Part shown: positions 63,924-64,000 of the stretch, piece after piece
How positions within the stretch are numbered: position 1 is the first letter of the stretch
How the letters are laid out: each line of letters begins with the position of its first letter
NCBI RefSeq assembly: GCF_014196805.1
Contig: NZ_JACIEI010000001.1
Coordinates: 310,001-374,000 of the forward strand
From: Sulfitobacter undariae
Lineage (GTDB): Bacteria > Pseudomonadota > Alphaproteobacteria > Rhodobacterales > Rhodobacteraceae
Length of the DNA stretch: 64,000 nt
Direction of reading: 5' to 3'
Program-made: the position numbers and the translations under genes
Notes under the pieces: generated by a model
Database searches by the model: none
What the model was told of the DNA's origin: nothing
The model's input: only the letters and a program-made list of their open reading frames with translations

Positions 63924-64000
63924 AGGCTGAGCGTATTGTGAACACCTCTGTGGTTGCGGCGCTGGTCCTCTTCCCGCTCTGGGCGTGGATGACGGACGCG
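63920..64000 (+). CDS. Branched-chain-type ABC transporter permease (LivM-like), partial
   Basis: Begins with ATG overlapping the LivH-like stop (ATGA). Only 27 codons are in the window (MKAERIVNTSVVAALVLFPL...), a hydrophobic N terminus. Identity as LivM is from position in the operon. Confidence 0.65.
   Translation, partial: MKAERIVNTSVVAALVLFPLWAWMTDA

Noticed and set aside
1-64000. CRISPR arrays or prophage modules
   Set aside because: No regularly spaced short repeats, cas genes or phage structural genes were seen; the only repeats are the two direct copies, the IS and the MITE-like ends.

Overview
The window looks like chromosomal DNA of a marine alphaproteobacterium of the Roseobacter group (Rhodobacteraceae). 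The evidence is the gene order rpmH-rnpA-yidD ... yidC-MOSC-engB-argB, an aapJQMP amino-acid transporter, an ATP12-type F1 assembly chaperone, a monomeric NADP isocitrate dehydrogenase and many TRAP/ABC uptake systems. No rRNA, CRISPR array or complete phage was seen. Species-level identity cannot be judged from the sequence alone.

Region by region. 1-5.7 kb: housekeeping genes on the + strand (Deg-type protease, rarA, then crcB, rluC-like, HAD phosphatase and ATP12 chaperone in close succession). 5.7-10.4 kb: aapJQMP with a structured leader and an intercistronic hairpin. 10.4-19.9 kb: a long - strand block with sixA-like, a ferredoxin-like gene, argB, engB, MOSC, yidC, an EAL protein, ttcA, an unknown membrane-anchored protein, yidD, rnpA and rpmH. 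20.1-23.8 kb: TVP38-like protein, flavin disulfide oxidoreductase and orphan histidine kinase on +. 23.8-31.9 kb: tRNA-Arg(ACG) followed by an accessory segment lying between two ~0.3-kb direct repeats. It contains decayed PIN-like and PLD-like genes, a dead IS3-family element, a small lipoprotein, a P-loop kinase, a divergent lrp/azlCD pair and a MITE-like element, with a probable integrase remnant just outside the second repeat.

31.9-39.9 kb: a compact selenium locus: selA, selB, tRNA-Sec(UCA), a thioredoxin-domain fusion protein, a selenoprotein with an in-frame UGA giving the motif Sec-Gly-Ser-Cys, and selD fused to an FAD/NAD oxidoreductase. It combines the machinery for making and inserting selenocysteine with a selenoprotein target of unknown role, and I regard it as the most interesting system here. 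40.2-46.6 kb: a TAXI-type TRAP transporter followed by an acyl-CoA ligase and a ThDP enzyme, substrate unknown. 46.6-54.8 kb: a - strand catabolic cluster for C4 sugar acids (otnI, otnC, otnK, L-threonate dehydrogenase, DctMQP TRAP transporter, D-erythronate dehydrogenase, GntR regulator). 55.0-59.7 kb: icd and tex. 60.1-64 kb: benzoate/2-aminobenzoate-type CoA ligase with a branched-chain-type ABC transporter running off the window.

A theme across the window is that four solute-binding-protein genes (aapJ, the TAXI gene, dctP, livK-like) are each followed by a strong hairpin before the permease genes, which suggests differential expression within each transporter operon.
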